In this document: positions 8,373 to 17,465 of the stretch, piece by piece
Layout of the letters: each line of letters opens with the position of its first letter
How positions within the stretch are numbered: the stretch's first letter is position 1
Origin: Balneolia bacterium
Lineage (GTDB): Bacteria; Bacteroidota; Rhodothermia; Balneolales; Cyclonatronaceae
DNA length: 64,000 bases
NCBI GenBank assembly: GCA_022565795.1
Contig: JAIUMA010000008.1
Coordinates: forward strand, 1-64,000
Reading direction: 5' to 3'
Made by a program: the position numbers and the translations under genes
The notes under the pieces: generated by a model
The model's database searches: none
What the model was told of the DNA's origin: nothing
The model's input: only the letters and a program-made list of their open reading frames with translations

Positions 8373-10190
8373 ATGACAACGCTGCAAGCACTGCTGATTA
8401 TGAGACAACTATTATACGGACACCAAAGAGTCTACGCTTTTTCAATCCTGACCATTATACTTATGATTGCAGGAATAAATTCGAATGTTAGTGCTCAGGC
8501 TCCCGCTGAGCCGTTTTCGTTTACGGATGGGTTACAGGTGTGGAGCGAAGATTTTGCAGCCTATGCGGGCTCTTTTGGGACCGTCCCGGCCCATATGTTT
8601 GTAACCTGGGACGAAGAACGGACCGATAATCCGTTTACGGGTATAGGAGATTTTTTTACTTCAAATCCGGAGACCGGATATGGTGGATTTGCAGCTTACA
8701 CCTCGGAAGAGGGCTCTCTTTCATTCGGAATCCGTGAGCGGGCACCAATCGATCTCCGCGATGCCAGGCTGTTTTTCAGCTTCACCAACAACACTTCGGA
8801 ACCGGTAAGCACATTCGAAATTAGCTATGATGTTGAGGCCTGGTATATAGGCGACCGCCGAAACCGGATTCGCCTGAAATACGATACCGTTATCGATTCG
8901 GATGACCGTGCTACGTTTGAGGTAGACCTCATTTCTACCGATAACCCTTCAGAAACGATGACTCCGGACACCAAAGTGAACGGTGCGCTTGCCGAAAACC
9001 GCGTTCAGGTAAGTGAGGTGATAGATATTACGCTGATTGACGACGGAACCGGCACTAATTTCGAACCGGTTCAACCCGGTGAAACGGCCTATTTCCGCTG
9101 GCAGTTTTCAAATCTGGAGGCCGGTGAAAGCGGAGATCTCAGATCAGGGCTCGCCGTAAATAACATCACAATCGCAATTTCTGATGATGAGGTACCTGGC
9201 CCCGTTCAGGAGCGCTTCGCTTTTAATGCCGAGAACCAAATCTATACGGAGAGTTTCAACAGCTACCGCGGAACTGTGGAGACGCTGCCTGCCGTAATGT
9301 TCGTAACCTGGGATGAAACCCGGCTTTTCGACCCCTTTAACGGAGTCGGCGATTTTAACACCAGCAACCCGGATGAGGCCTACGGAAACTTCACCGCCTA
9401 CACCTTTGATGGTGCTGACCACTCATTCGGAATCCGGGAGCGTGCTCCGGCCGACCTCCGTGATGCCCGCCTGTTTTTTGCCTTCACAAACGATACCGAT
9501 CAGCCGCTCAGCGAGTTTGAAATCAGCTATGATGTGGAGGCCTGGTATATTGGCGACCGAAGAAACCGGATTCGCCTTAAGTACGATACAGAGATAGAGT
9601 CAGCGGAAAGAAGCGTTTTTGAAGACGACATATTCTCAACCGACAATCCATCATCGGTGCTCACTCCGGATACCAAAGTGCCGGGTGCGCTGGCTGAGCA
9701 CCGTACAGAAGTGAGCGGAACAATCGACATTACATCTCTTCGGAAAAACCCGGAAACCAACGAGTTCTTCGAGCCGCTTCAGCCGGGAGAGACGGCCTAT
9801 TTCCGCTGGCAGTTTTCTAACCTGGAGGAAGGAGAGTCGGGTACGCTCCGATCCGGTCTTGCTGTAAATAATGTGCGGATTGCGCTTCAGGGCGCCACTT
9901 CTGCCGGACCAGAACCTGATCTTCCGTATCAGCTTAAGCTCAGCCAGAACTACCCCAATCCGTTTAATCCGGTAACGCAGATCAGCTATCAGCTCCCGGA
10001 ACGGGCTGAGGTTACCCTCGATGTTTATAATATACAGGGGCAGCGTGTGGCAACGCTGGTCAATGCCACGCAGGCGTCGGGCAATTATACCGTTAGCTTC
10101 GAGGCCAACAGCCTGTCGAGCGGCGTCTACATTTACAGGCTTCGGGCCGGAGACATGGCGCTCACCCGAAAGATGACGCTTATTAAATAG
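8373..10190 (+). CDS. Secreted protein with two tandem repeats and T9SS-type sorting domain
   Basis: 605 residues: an N-terminal signal sequence (hydrophobic SILTIILMIAGI, end near NVSAQ), two repeats of about 215 residues and a C-terminal sorting domain. Both repeats carry MFVTWDE, TSNP, SFGIRERAP, DLRDARLFF and the block YDVEAWYIGDRRNRIRLKYD, so they arose by internal duplication. The last 80 residues (LSQNYPNPFNPVTQISY ... GVYIYRL ... KMTLIK) are the type A C-terminal signal for type IX secretion. The repeat domain is not one I can name. Start may be the ATG at 8400 (MRQLLYGHQR), which gives a tidier signal peptide. Secreted or surface-attached; substrate unknown. Confidence 0.85.
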   Translation: MTTLQALLIMRQLLYGHQRVYAFSILTIILMIAGINSNVSAQAPAEPFSFTDGLQVWSEDFAAYAGSFGTVPAHMFVTWDEERTDNPFTGIGDFFTSNPETGYGGFAAYTSEEGSLSFGIRERAPIDLRDARLFFSFTNNTSEPVSTFEISYDVEAWYIGDRRNRIRLKYDTVIDSDDRATFEVDLISTDNPSETMTPDTKVNGALAENRVQVSEVIDITLIDDGTGTNFEPVQPGETAYFRWQFSNLEAGESGDLRSGLAVNNITIAISDDEVPGPVQERFAFNAENQIYTESFNSYRGTVETLPAVMFVTWDETRLFDPFNGVGDFNTSNPDEAYGNFTAYTFDGADHSFGIRERAPADLRDARLFFAFTNDTDQPLSEFEISYDVEAWYIGDRRNRIRLKYDTEIESAERSVFEDDIFSTDNPSSVLTPDTKVPGALAEHRTEVSGTIDITSLRKNPETNEFFEPLQPGETAYFRWQFSNLEEGESGTLRSGLAVNNVRIALQGATSAGPEPDLPYQLKLSQNYPNPFNPVTQISYQLPERAEVTLDVYNIQGQRVATLVNATQASGNYTVSFEANSLSSGVYIYRLRAGDMALTRKMTLIK

Positions 10191-10200
10191 CCCGGTTCAA

Positions 10201-11286
10201 TTAATTTGGGAACTTCTGGCTTTCACTATTGTGGTAGAGCCAGGGGACTACCTGATTTTCCATCAGGGCAAAGATGCGGTTGTTCAGGCCCCGGTCGCGC
10301 TGGTCAGGGTTTCCGGTGAACACCGCCACAGCGTTGAAATCGGGCAGAATGAAGACATACTGACCTCCGTAGCCCCATGCGAACCATGTGCTGTGCGGGC
10401 CGAAGGTGTTATGCCACCACAGGTAGCCGTAGTCGTGCCCGCGTCTGTTGTAGCTGCTTTGCTCAAAATGCGTAGTGAAACTCTCCTCAACCCACCCGGC
10501 TGAAAGCACCTGACGACCGTTAAGTGCGCCGCCGTTCAGGTAGAGCAGGCCGAGATTCAGCAGACCGTCAGGAGTTAAAGCCATGTTGTTTCCACCGAAA
10601 TAAAATCCTCTTGGATCGGTATCCCAGCCGCCAACCCGGATTCCGGTTGGTTCGGTGAGGTAGTGGTTGGCAAAGGTGCGGAGGTTCATGCCGGTTGCGC
10701 GGGTAAGCACTGCCGAAAGCAGATGCGTATCGCCGGTGCTGTAAACCATACGCGTGCCCGGCTCATGCTGCAGATCAGAGTTCAGCACAAAGGCAACCCA
10801 GTCGGGACTAACGACCCAGCGGCCATAATTGCCAAAGCTGGTCGATCTAAGGCCTGTTGACATTGTGACGAGGTGGCGAACGGTGATTTTCCGCTTGCGC
10901 TCATCATCGATTTGTTCGAAGTAGTCAGAAAGCCAGGTTTCAATAGGCTGGTCCAGGCTTTCGATATAGCCGTTTTCAAGGGCTGCGTAAACCAGCACAT
11001 TCATCAGGCTTTTGGAAGCGGACTTTACGTTGGTGAAGCGCTCACGAGCTGCATTGCCAACGTAATGCTCGGTTACAACGTCATCACCGGAGTACAGAAT
11101 AAAAGAGGTGAGACCTGCCGTAGACTGAACCGCATCCTCAAGGGCGCCTATCTCGATTTCGGGATAGCTAAAGGTTGACTCAGCTGGACGTGCCTTATAG
11201 ATGCTGCCATCCTCATCGGTCTGAGCAGGAGGCTCGCTGCATGCGGCAGTTGAAAACAGGAACAGATAAAGGAGGAAAATCTTCAT
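10201..11286 (-). CDS. Serine hydrolase, class C beta-lactamase-like lipoprotein
   Basis: 361 residues with a lipoprotein signal (TAAC, Cys16), so probably anchored in an envelope membrane. The penicillin-binding fold is shown by SxxK at S89-K92 (SASK), the Y182-S-T motif (YSTGDT) and the late glycine-rich strand GYGGQYVFI. The family includes esterases, D-aminopeptidases and beta-lactamases; substrate cannot be assigned. It is the last gene of a minus-strand series ribD-ribE-unknown-this gene with small gaps (55 bp to the preceding gene). It converges with the secreted protein gene, whose stop is only 10 bp away, and no terminator hairpin is visible between them. Confidence 0.87.
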   Translation of the reverse strand: MKIFLLYLFLFSTAACSEPPAQTDEDGSIYKARPAESTFSYPEIEIGALEDAVQSTAGLTSFILYSGDDVVTEHYVGNAARERFTNVKSASKSLMNVLVYAALENGYIESLDQPIETWLSDYFEQIDDERKRKITVRHLVTMSTGLRSTSFGNYGRWVVSPDWVAFVLNSDLQHEPGTRMVYSTGDTHLLSAVLTRATGMNLRTFANHYLTEPTGIRVGGWDTDPRGFYFGGNNMALTPDGLLNLGLLYLNGGALNGRQVLSAGWVEESFTTHFEQSSYNRRGHDYGYLWWHNTFGPHSTWFAWGYGGQYVFILPDFNAVAVFTGNPDQRDRGLNNRIFALMENQVVPWLYHNSESQKFPN

Positions 11287-11341
11287 GTGCTAAACAACGC
11301 CGAAATCGCACAGAATGTTCTGCAAAGCGATGTGTAGATTG

Positions 11342-11812
11342 TTAAACTTGTGCAGCTGCCTCTTCCTGTTCGCGCTGCTCCCGTTCGTAGAGTCGGGCCG
11401 TTTTAACCAGCTTCAGGTCACGACCGCTGAACTGGGCTACATAGGTTGTCCAACGGCTGTAAAAAAGAAGCTTGAAGGTCCGGAAACTGAGCACGATATC
11501 GAGCGTTGTATCAGCCGTACTGTCGTTTACGGTTATGATGTCCACAAACGGCACTTCATCATAAAAACGCTTTGGCGCCTCACCCTTTTCACGTTCCCAG
11601 GCGTCGATTACCTTTCCGCGTATGTCATCCATGTAGTCGAGATGATTTGTCTGAAAGTCCAGATACGCATACAGCTGAGCATCGGTAGGGCCTTCCTCTC
11701 CGGCTACAAAAAAAAGCTCAAAAACCTGACCTTCACCATACCAGAATTCATCACCCTCTTTGTCGTGATATTTCAGATAGTCCCGTAATTCGTCTCTGCT
11801 TTTTAAATACAT
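11342..11812 (-). CDS. Conserved-looking hypothetical protein in rib gene run
   Basis: 156 residues, not recognised. Soluble, acidic, rich in aromatic residues (EFWYGEGQVFELFFVAGEE near 22-40), ending in a charged helix with EREQREQEEAAAQ. No signal peptide or transmembrane segment. It lies 38 bp downstream of ribE and 55 bp upstream of the serine hydrolase on the same strand, so it is probably cotranscribed with the riboflavin genes. Codon use resembles the neighbours. The opposite strand of the same stretch also has an open frame, but this strand fits the operon and base composition better. Function unknown. Confidence 0.7.
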   Translation of the reverse strand: MYLKSRDELRDYLKYHDKEGDEFWYGEGQVFELFFVAGEEGPTDAQLYAYLDFQTNHLDYMDDIRGKVIDAWEREKGEAPKRFYDEVPFVDIITVNDSTADTTLDIVLSFRTFKLLFYSRWTTYVAQFSGRDLKLVKTARLYEREQREQEEAAAQV

Positions 11813-11850
11813 GAAATAGGTTTGGCGTGAACAATTGGTGATTTTACTTC

Positions 11851-12474
11851 TTACTTAACGATATCGCCCGGTGCTTTCGGGGTGATGTAGCCGGTTTCGA
11901 GCGCTCTAAGCACATATTTACCAAGAACATCGAACTCAAGGTTTACCCTGTCTCCTGTTTTGCGCTCATTCAGATTGGTATGATCCCAGGTGTACGGAAT
12001 GATAGCCAGTGTGAAGCGGTCGTTTTCCAGCCGGGCAACCGTAAGACTGATGCCATCAACCGAAATGCTTCCGCGGGGAACAATCAGATGGGCAAAGTCA
12101 GGGCTGTACGAAACCGTAACCAGCCAGTTGGCGCCCTCTTCCTCGATAGCAGCAATGGTGCCCGTCGTGTCAACATGGCCCTGGACGATGTGCCCGTCCA
12201 GCTTTTTCTGCATGGTGAGTGAGTCCTCGAGATTGACCTTGCTGCCTTCTTTGAGGTCGCCGATGGACGTCTTGCGCAGTGTTTCCTCAACCGACTGAAC
12301 GGTGAAACTAGTGTCATCCCGGGAGACGACCGTATGGCAGGCGCCGTTTATACTCACGCTGTCGTCAATCTCCAGGGAAGCAGCCAAAGCTGATTCAATA
12401 GTAATCTGAAGACCGCCTTTTAAGGGCTCCAGTTTGGAAACCCGTCCTGTTTGTTCAATTATTCCCGTAAACAT
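11851..12474 (-). CDS. ribE: Riboflavin synthase, alpha subunit
   Basis: 207 residues, normal length. Converts two 6,7-dimethyl-8-ribityllumazine molecules to riboflavin and the pyrimidine precursor in the last step of riboflavin synthesis. Begins with the family signature MFTGIIEQTG. The two lumazine-binding repeats are visible: the first with SVSINGACHTV near 40-50, the second with GSISVDGISLTVARL near 137-150. GHIVQGHVDTTG joins them. It is 64 bp downstream of ribD on the same strand. Enzyme is cytoplasmic. The symbol follows the B. subtilis naming (ribC in E. coli). Confidence 0.95.
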   Translation of the reverse strand: MFTGIIEQTGRVSKLEPLKGGLQITIESALAASLEIDDSVSINGACHTVVSRDDTSFTVQSVEETLRKTSIGDLKEGSKVNLEDSLTMQKKLDGHIVQGHVDTTGTIAAIEEEGANWLVTVSYSPDFAHLIVPRGSISVDGISLTVARLENDRFTLAIIPYTWDHTNLNERKTGDRVNLEFDVLGKYVLRALETGYITPKAPGDIVK

Positions 12475-12538
12475 AGTGGAAAGAAAAAGCTAAAATGATG
12501 GAATAGTGTGTGAAGGGTGATGGCTTTACGGCTCAGTT

Positions 12539-13669
12539 CTAAAAATACGCTGAAACCAGTAAATCATCACCAACTTGAGTGGTCGTGATATTCTTTAGCT
12601 GTAACGCTTCATTCAGGCTGTCAATTCCGAGGCCTACAAACGAGCGCGTGCCGCCGCCGAGAAGCTTGGGCGCGATGAAAAGCTCCAGCTTGTCAACAAG
12701 TCCGCGTCTAAGAAGCGCACGGGCAAGGTCACTGCCAGGTTCAACCAGAACAGAGGCGACGTCCAGCCTGGCCAGCTCTGAAAAAGCTTGTCTCAGGTCG
12801 CTGTGCCCCTCAAACTTATTCACCAGCAGTGTCTGACCGCGGAAGCCGTCCGGATCCAGAATATTGAGCATCGGATCGGCTGACTGCCGGTATTTAGTTT
12901 CGTTATGCGTAATTACGATCGTGCGATCCTCATACTGGTCGGTGAAGACGTTCATCGTGCGCGGCAGGCTCAGAGGGCCGTCAACAATGATTCGCTTGGG
13001 CTGTCGTCCCTCCACATGGCGTACGGTAAGGCGGGGATTATCATTCAGGACGGTATTTCTGCCCACCATCACCGAGTCGTATCGTGCCCGCCATTCGTGG
13101 ACCAGACTTCTGGCCATTTTGCCCGTAATCCACTGGGAGCTGCCGTCCGGAGCGGCAATGTAACCGTCGAGCGTCTGCGCCATTTTCATCACCACAAAAG
13201 GGCGTCCGGTTTTAGTATAGTGCAGAAAACTTTCATTTTGCGAGGTGGCTTCATCGCTCAATAGTCCGGTTTCAACTTCAATTCCAGCTTTCTGGAGAAT
13301 TTCAATGCCCTTCCCGTTTACCTTAGGATTTGGATCCTCAAGGGCAACCACAACCCGCTTAACGGGCAGCTTTGACAGCGTGACGGCGCAGGAGGGCGTT
13401 TTCCCGACATGCGCACAGGGTTCAAGGGTAACGTAAACCGTAGCTCCTTCAAGTCCGGATTTGTCTTTTACACTCGTGAGCGCATTAACCTCCGCATGGG
13501 CCTTTCCATAGCGTTCGTGATAGCCCTGACCAATTTTGGTACCTTCAGCATTGATGATTACGCAGCCGACCAGCGGATTCGGGCTCACATGTCCCCGACC
13601 CAGCTCAGCGAGACGGAGTGCTTTTTTCATCCATTTGGTGTCATCCTTTGTGAAGCGGCTTGCTGGCAT
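12539..13669 (-). CDS. ribD: Bifunctional riboflavin biosynthesis deaminase/reductase RibD
   Basis: 376 residues, full length. The N-terminal deaminase domain (about 10-150) has the zinc motif HAEVNAL and the PCAHVGKTPSC cluster; the C-terminal reductase domain (about 155-376) has KMAQTLDGYIA and the NADPH-binding LLGGGTRSF region. It turns the pyrimidine product of GTP cyclohydrolase II into the ribitylamino intermediate. First gene of the run ribD-ribE-unknown-serine hydrolase. A strong terminator lies immediately upstream, so its promoter must be in the short gap 13670-13716. I see no FMN riboswitch there. Confidence 0.95.
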   Translation of the reverse strand: MPASRFTKDDTKWMKKALRLAELGRGHVSPNPLVGCVIINAEGTKIGQGYHERYGKAHAEVNALTSVKDKSGLEGATVYVTLEPCAHVGKTPSCAVTLSKLPVKRVVVALEDPNPKVNGKGIEILQKAGIEVETGLLSDEATSQNESFLHYTKTGRPFVVMKMAQTLDGYIAAPDGSSQWITGKMARSLVHEWRARYDSVMVGRNTVLNDNPRLTVRHVEGRQPKRIIVDGPLSLPRTMNVFTDQYEDRTIVITHNETKYRQSADPMLNILDPDGFRGQTLLVNKFEGHSDLRQAFSELARLDVASVLVEPGSDLARALLRRGLVDKLELFIAPKLLGGGTRSFVGLGIDSLNEALQLKNITTTQVGDDLLVSAYF

Positions 13670-13716
13670 GTAGCGTATAATGGGCTGATGTGTTGAGTTG
13701 ATGGCGTAAAATAAAA

Positions 13717-13746
13717 AAGGCGGGAATCATATTTGATTCCCGCCTT
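13717..13746 (-). terminator. Rho-independent terminator after ppiD-like gene
   Basis: Perfect 13-bp stem (AAGGCGGGAATCA and its complement) with a 4-base loop. Read on the minus strand the stem is followed by a T run (TTTTTTAT), so it ends the PpiD-like transcript that stops at 13799 and insulates ribD. Confidence 0.9.
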
Positions 13747-13798
13747 CTAAAGTACAAAAGTTGAAGGCTTGATGCCTTCAGGAAAAAAAGGTTTGCGC

Positions 13799-15574
13799 TT
13801 AACGCTGCTGCATAGCGGTTACCTGACGATTGTCGCGCACGCGAACCTGATCCTGCAGACGCTGTACAAGCTGCTCTGTGAAGGTACGGTTCTTTTGCTG
13901 GGTGAGGCGTGTGCGAATACGATCGCGCTCACTGCTGCTTAGCTCAGCCAGGTCTGCATCCATGCGCTCATTAACAACTACGAAGAATACAGCACTCTCG
14001 CCTTTGAACGGGCCTTTGAGCGTTTCAACTTCGGAACCAAAGATTTTGCCAACTACACCAGGCTCACGTCCGGCACCGGAAATGTTGGTGCTGTTCATGC
14101 GAACGCTGGATGCGGTCTGGATTGAACGCTCGGAGCGCTCAGCAATTTCTTCAAGCGAACTCAGGGAAGCATACTGCTCGCGAACGCGCTCAAGCATGAT
14201 GTCACGACGCTTCTCAGCACGTACAGCGTTTTCAACCTGCTGGCGAACTTCATCCAGTGGACGCACGCCTTGATCGATAACACGGTTTACTTTGATAACG
14301 ATGAACTGGTTGTCCAGCTCTATTACCGGAGAAATGCTGTTGCGGCGGAGGTTTTCCAGCTCGCGAAGCGTTACGCGGCTTTCACCGATTCCAGAAATGA
14401 AAGGAGCGCCTCTGGTTGCAGTGGCGTTTGTTACAGTGAGACCTTCGCGCTCAGCTTCAGTCTCGAAGCCGTCAAGGCGGGCAAACTCACGGAAATCTTC
14501 TGCGTTCGACTGCTGGATGGTGATGGTGCGGTCCGCGGCAATTACGCGCGAAACCACGGCAAAGCGAACTTCGTCATCACGCTCGTCGGTTTTCTTTACG
14601 ATTACGATCTGGTTTTCATCAACAAGCGGCTCACTTACTTCGCCAACTTCCATGTCGAAAACGATATCGAACGGAGGGCGAACTTCATCGCGGCTTCTGA
14701 AGCTGCCATCGTAGGCTGTTGAAGAGAAGTTTATCTGAACAAACAGGGAATCGTCCTGCGCATCAGCGAATTGAGCACGGAGGCCGGCAAGCTCTTCTTT
14801 TGAACGAAGCGTATCAGCAGATGTAGGATCCTTGCTGAAGCTTACGAAGCTGAATTCCCATGTTTTCTCACGCTCGAACTGCTTGCTGTTTTCGCGGTGG
14901 TAGCGCTGAAGATCGGAGTCAGAAATCTCGATTTCGCTGTCTGAGATATCAGAAAACGGAAAACGGATAAAAGAAATATTGGCCGTGGTGTTGGTACGGA
15001 TGAAATCCTGCTCGATTTCACGACTGGTAACCATTACAGCAGACTGAAGGAACTGGTTGATCTTCTGCTGACGACGATTCTCGCGAATCTGGTCTTCAAT
15101 CAGGATCCAGTCGGCCTGGGTATCAGGCTGATCGATAAGCGCACGTAGAGTCGCGCGGTCGATGCTGCCGTCAGGCCGGCCGAAGAACTGGCGGATAATC
15201 GGGTCGGGGTTGTCACCCAAAATAGCGTCGATAATCTCTCGGTCGGTTACCTCGATACCAAGCTTTTCCATTTCACTCTGAAGGGCGAGCTCAACGACCA
15301 GCTGATCCCAAACCAACTCTTCGAAACGGGCACGCTCTTCAATAGAAGGAGGGTTGCCTGTCTCGCGGGTATACTGCTCGGTGTAGGCGTTGATGCGCTG
15401 ATTGTAGTCGTTTTGTGTGATCGGACGGCCGTCGACATCACCTAAGTGGCGCGGCCCTGCTTGTAGTGAGGAGAATACGTCTGTATCCTGAAGCATAAAC
15501 AAGATGCCAAAAGCAAAAACCAGTACCCAAAGTACGGGCCCGGTGGCACCTCTCATCTTTTCCATGAATCCCAT
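13799..15574 (-). CDS. PpiD/SurA-like peptidylprolyl isomerase or periplasmic chaperone
   Basis: 591 residues: a single N-terminal membrane anchor (VLWVLVFAFGILFML), then a SurA-N-like helical chaperone region (about 45-200, with VVELALQSEMEKLGIEVTD) and one or two parvulin-like parts (about 235-420 with the repeated FDIVFDMEVGEVSEPL element). This layout is that of PpiD, an inner-membrane-anchored folding factor facing the periplasm. The parvulin active-site residues are poorly conserved by eye, so it may be a chaperone without isomerase activity. The Met at position 4 (MEKMRG) is an alternative start. Transcribed as a single gene ending at a strong terminator. Confidence 0.85.
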   Translation of the reverse strand: MGFMEKMRGATGPVLWVLVFAFGILFMLQDTDVFSSLQAGPRHLGDVDGRPITQNDYNQRINAYTEQYTRETGNPPSIEERARFEELVWDQLVVELALQSEMEKLGIEVTDREIIDAILGDNPDPIIRQFFGRPDGSIDRATLRALIDQPDTQADWILIEDQIRENRRQQKINQFLQSAVMVTSREIEQDFIRTNTTANISFIRFPFSDISDSEIEISDSDLQRYHRENSKQFEREKTWEFSFVSFSKDPTSADTLRSKEELAGLRAQFADAQDDSLFVQINFSSTAYDGSFRSRDEVRPPFDIVFDMEVGEVSEPLVDENQIVIVKKTDERDDEVRFAVVSRVIAADRTITIQQSNAEDFREFARLDGFETEAEREGLTVTNATATRGAPFISGIGESRVTLRELENLRRNSISPVIELDNQFIVIKVNRVIDQGVRPLDEVRQQVENAVRAEKRRDIMLERVREQYASLSSLEEIAERSERSIQTASSVRMNSTNISGAGREPGVVGKIFGSEVETLKGPFKGESAVFFVVVNERMDADLAELSSSERDRIRTRLTQQKNRTFTEQLVQRLQDQVRVRDNRQVTAMQQR

Positions 15575-15746
15575 TGCGAAACTATAAACGTGTTTAAGTT
15601 AATATCGGTGGCTCAACTTTGGCCTGGAACGGTTGTTTATTGCAAAAGTTGATATAGCTTTCAAAAATAAGGGGTTTCCTTGGCATTTCAAAGAAGGGGT
15701 TTCGCTATCTGAGAAGGCCCTGCCACGACAGTTTAAAATACTTTCC

Positions 15747-16667
15747 CTAAAAGATATCGATGAGCCTCATGTGCTTGAGGAAATCTCTCGGATTTTCGTT
15801 GAAGTTCTTGATCAGCTCATTCAGGTTGTATGAAAGGCTGTCAAGATTGTTATATAACGAAGGATCATTGATTAGCTTGCCCATGCTGCCTTCGCCGCGA
15901 TTAATTTTACGAATGACCTCATTCAGCTCTGTCGAGAGCTCGTCCATTTCGCCGGCGATGGAGTCAAACTGACGCGTAGTGGACTCCAGATTTGCAATTA
16001 TGTTTTCAATCTGATCCTGCTGATCTGCGGTGATTCCGTCTATGGTTTGCAGCGTGTTGCGAAGGTGAACAATAGATTGTTCAATGTCCTGCCCGCGGGA
16101 ATCAAGAATTTGCTCGATTCCGGCTATTGTGCTGTTCAGGCCGCTCAGCGTCTGCTGAATGTCATCCTGACCGCCTTCCTCAAGCATAAGGTCGATTCTT
16201 GAAAGCAGGCTGCTAAGCTTTTCGGTCGAGTCTTCTATGTTGCGACCGGCGCTTTCACCAATGTCCCGAACGGTACCCATAATGCCTTCATCATAGCGGC
16301 CGATAATTCTGCCACCGCTTTCCACCATTTCGGAGGATGAAGAGCGCTCTATTTCGATGGCCGTATCCAGAAGCTGTACAGTACGGATGTAGGCGATGGT
16401 GCCAACAGGCAGCATGCGATCCATGTTAAAGGTCATATCTACGCGAAGGCTGTCGTTGTCGGAAAACTCGACGCGGCGCACACTTCCCACCTTTACACCC
16501 TGCATAAATACAGACGTACCTGAAACCACGCCATCCACACGATCGAAATTGGCGTAGACCTCATAGGTCTGGCTGAATAGCGGAATCTCGGCCATGAACC
16601 GGTATCCCAGAATACCAACCACAATGGCTACAAGAATGGTTATGCCTACTTTATATTCGTTTTTCAT
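15747..16667 (-). CDS. MCE/MlaD-family lipid transport protein
   Basis: 306 residues. One N-terminal transmembrane segment (VGITILVAIVVGILGYRFM) followed by the MCE domain (about 35-115, with VDGVVSGTSVFMQGVKVGSV) and a long alpha-helical C-terminal part rich in I/L-heptads (about 140-290), as in MlaD relatives that bridge the periplasm. Binds phospholipid for transport between the membranes. Third gene of permease-ATPase-MCE order on the minus strand, 62 bp after the ATPase. MlaA, MlaB and MlaC are not in the window. Confidence 0.93.
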   Translation of the reverse strand: MKNEYKVGITILVAIVVGILGYRFMAEIPLFSQTYEVYANFDRVDGVVSGTSVFMQGVKVGSVRRVEFSDNDSLRVDMTFNMDRMLPVGTIAYIRTVQLLDTAIEIERSSSSEMVESGGRIIGRYDEGIMGTVRDIGESAGRNIEDSTEKLSSLLSRIDLMLEEGGQDDIQQTLSGLNSTIAGIEQILDSRGQDIEQSIVHLRNTLQTIDGITADQQDQIENIIANLESTTRQFDSIAGEMDELSTELNEVIRKINRGEGSMGKLINDPSLYNNLDSLSYNLNELIKNFNENPRDFLKHMRLIDIF

Positions 16668-16729
16668 CTGTTTGCTTAGCTAATTAATATCTGTCAGTCT
16701 GATTAAGCCGGAAGCCGTTGTCTTTAATT

Positions 16730-17464
16730 TTAAATTTGATACTCGCTTGCTTTGATGAAGCTGTTGAGACGTTTGTGGTCGGATTTAGTCATTTCTTCGA
16801 TTGTGCCAAACCAGCTCAGCTTTTGTTCGTCCAGAAATGCCGCATAATCGGCAATTTCGAGCACGCTGTGCATATCGTGGGTAACCACAATAGATGTAAT
16901 GTTCAGATTATCCGAGAAGTGTACAATCAGTTCGTTAATCTCGTTTGATGTTTCCGGATCCAGCCCGGAAGTTGGTTCATCATATAAGAGATAGGCCGGC
17001 TCCAAAACAATAGCGCGCGCAAGACCTACGCGTTTACGCATACCCCCGGAAAGTTCGGACGTGGACTTGTTGCCGATATCCCCAAGATTTACCATCTCGA
17101 GGCACTCCATCACCCTTTTACGAATTTCATCTTCTTTCTTATTGGTGAAGTAACGAAGCGGAAACGCCACGTTTTCGAACGCGCTGATGGAGTCAAAAAG
17201 TGCTGCACCCTGAAACAGAACGCCGAAGCGCTGTCTTTGAATGCGCAAATCAACATAAGATAGCTCAAAAATGTTTTGTCCGTCCAGTAGTACCACGCCT
17301 TCATCGGGAGTCAGAAGAGCGTTTAGATGTTTCATTAGCACGGACTTTCCGCAGCCGGATTTGCCGATAACAGCAAGCGTTTCTCCATTAGGAACGGTAA
17401 GGGATACGTTTTCCCAAACGAGATTGTTGCCAAAGCTTTTTGTTAGATTTTTTACTTCAATCAT
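16730..17464 (-). CDS. Mla-type ABC transporter ATP-binding protein
   Basis: 244 residues. Complete ABC ATPase: Walker A GKSGCGKS (34-41), signature LSGGMRKRVGLAR (138-150), Walker B YLLYDEPTSGLDP (158-170) and the switch His of THD. The LSGGMRKRV signature and the FGVLFQGAALFDS Q-loop are typical of the MlaF (YrbF) family of phospholipid transporters. Starts 1 bp after the permease stop, so translation is probably coupled. Works at the inner membrane with the permease and MCE protein next to it. Confidence 0.95.
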   Translation of the reverse strand: MIEVKNLTKSFGNNLVWENVSLTVPNGETLAVIGKSGCGKSVLMKHLNALLTPDEGVVLLDGQNIFELSYVDLRIQRQRFGVLFQGAALFDSISAFENVAFPLRYFTNKKEDEIRKRVMECLEMVNLGDIGNKSTSELSGGMRKRVGLARAIVLEPAYLLYDEPTSGLDPETSNEINELIVHFSDNLNITSIVVTHDMHSVLEIADYAAFLDEQKLSWFGTIEEMTKSDHKRLNSFIKASEYQI

Positions 17465-17465
17465 A

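Noticed and set aside
11315-11788. Plus-strand 157-residue open frame
   Set aside because: Overlaps the minus-strand gene of the rib run; no recognised domain, and the opposite gene fits operon spacing.
13670-13716. FMN riboswitch before ribD
   Set aside because: The gap is under 50 bases and shows no RFN core (AGGGGCGGGG-type) sequence.
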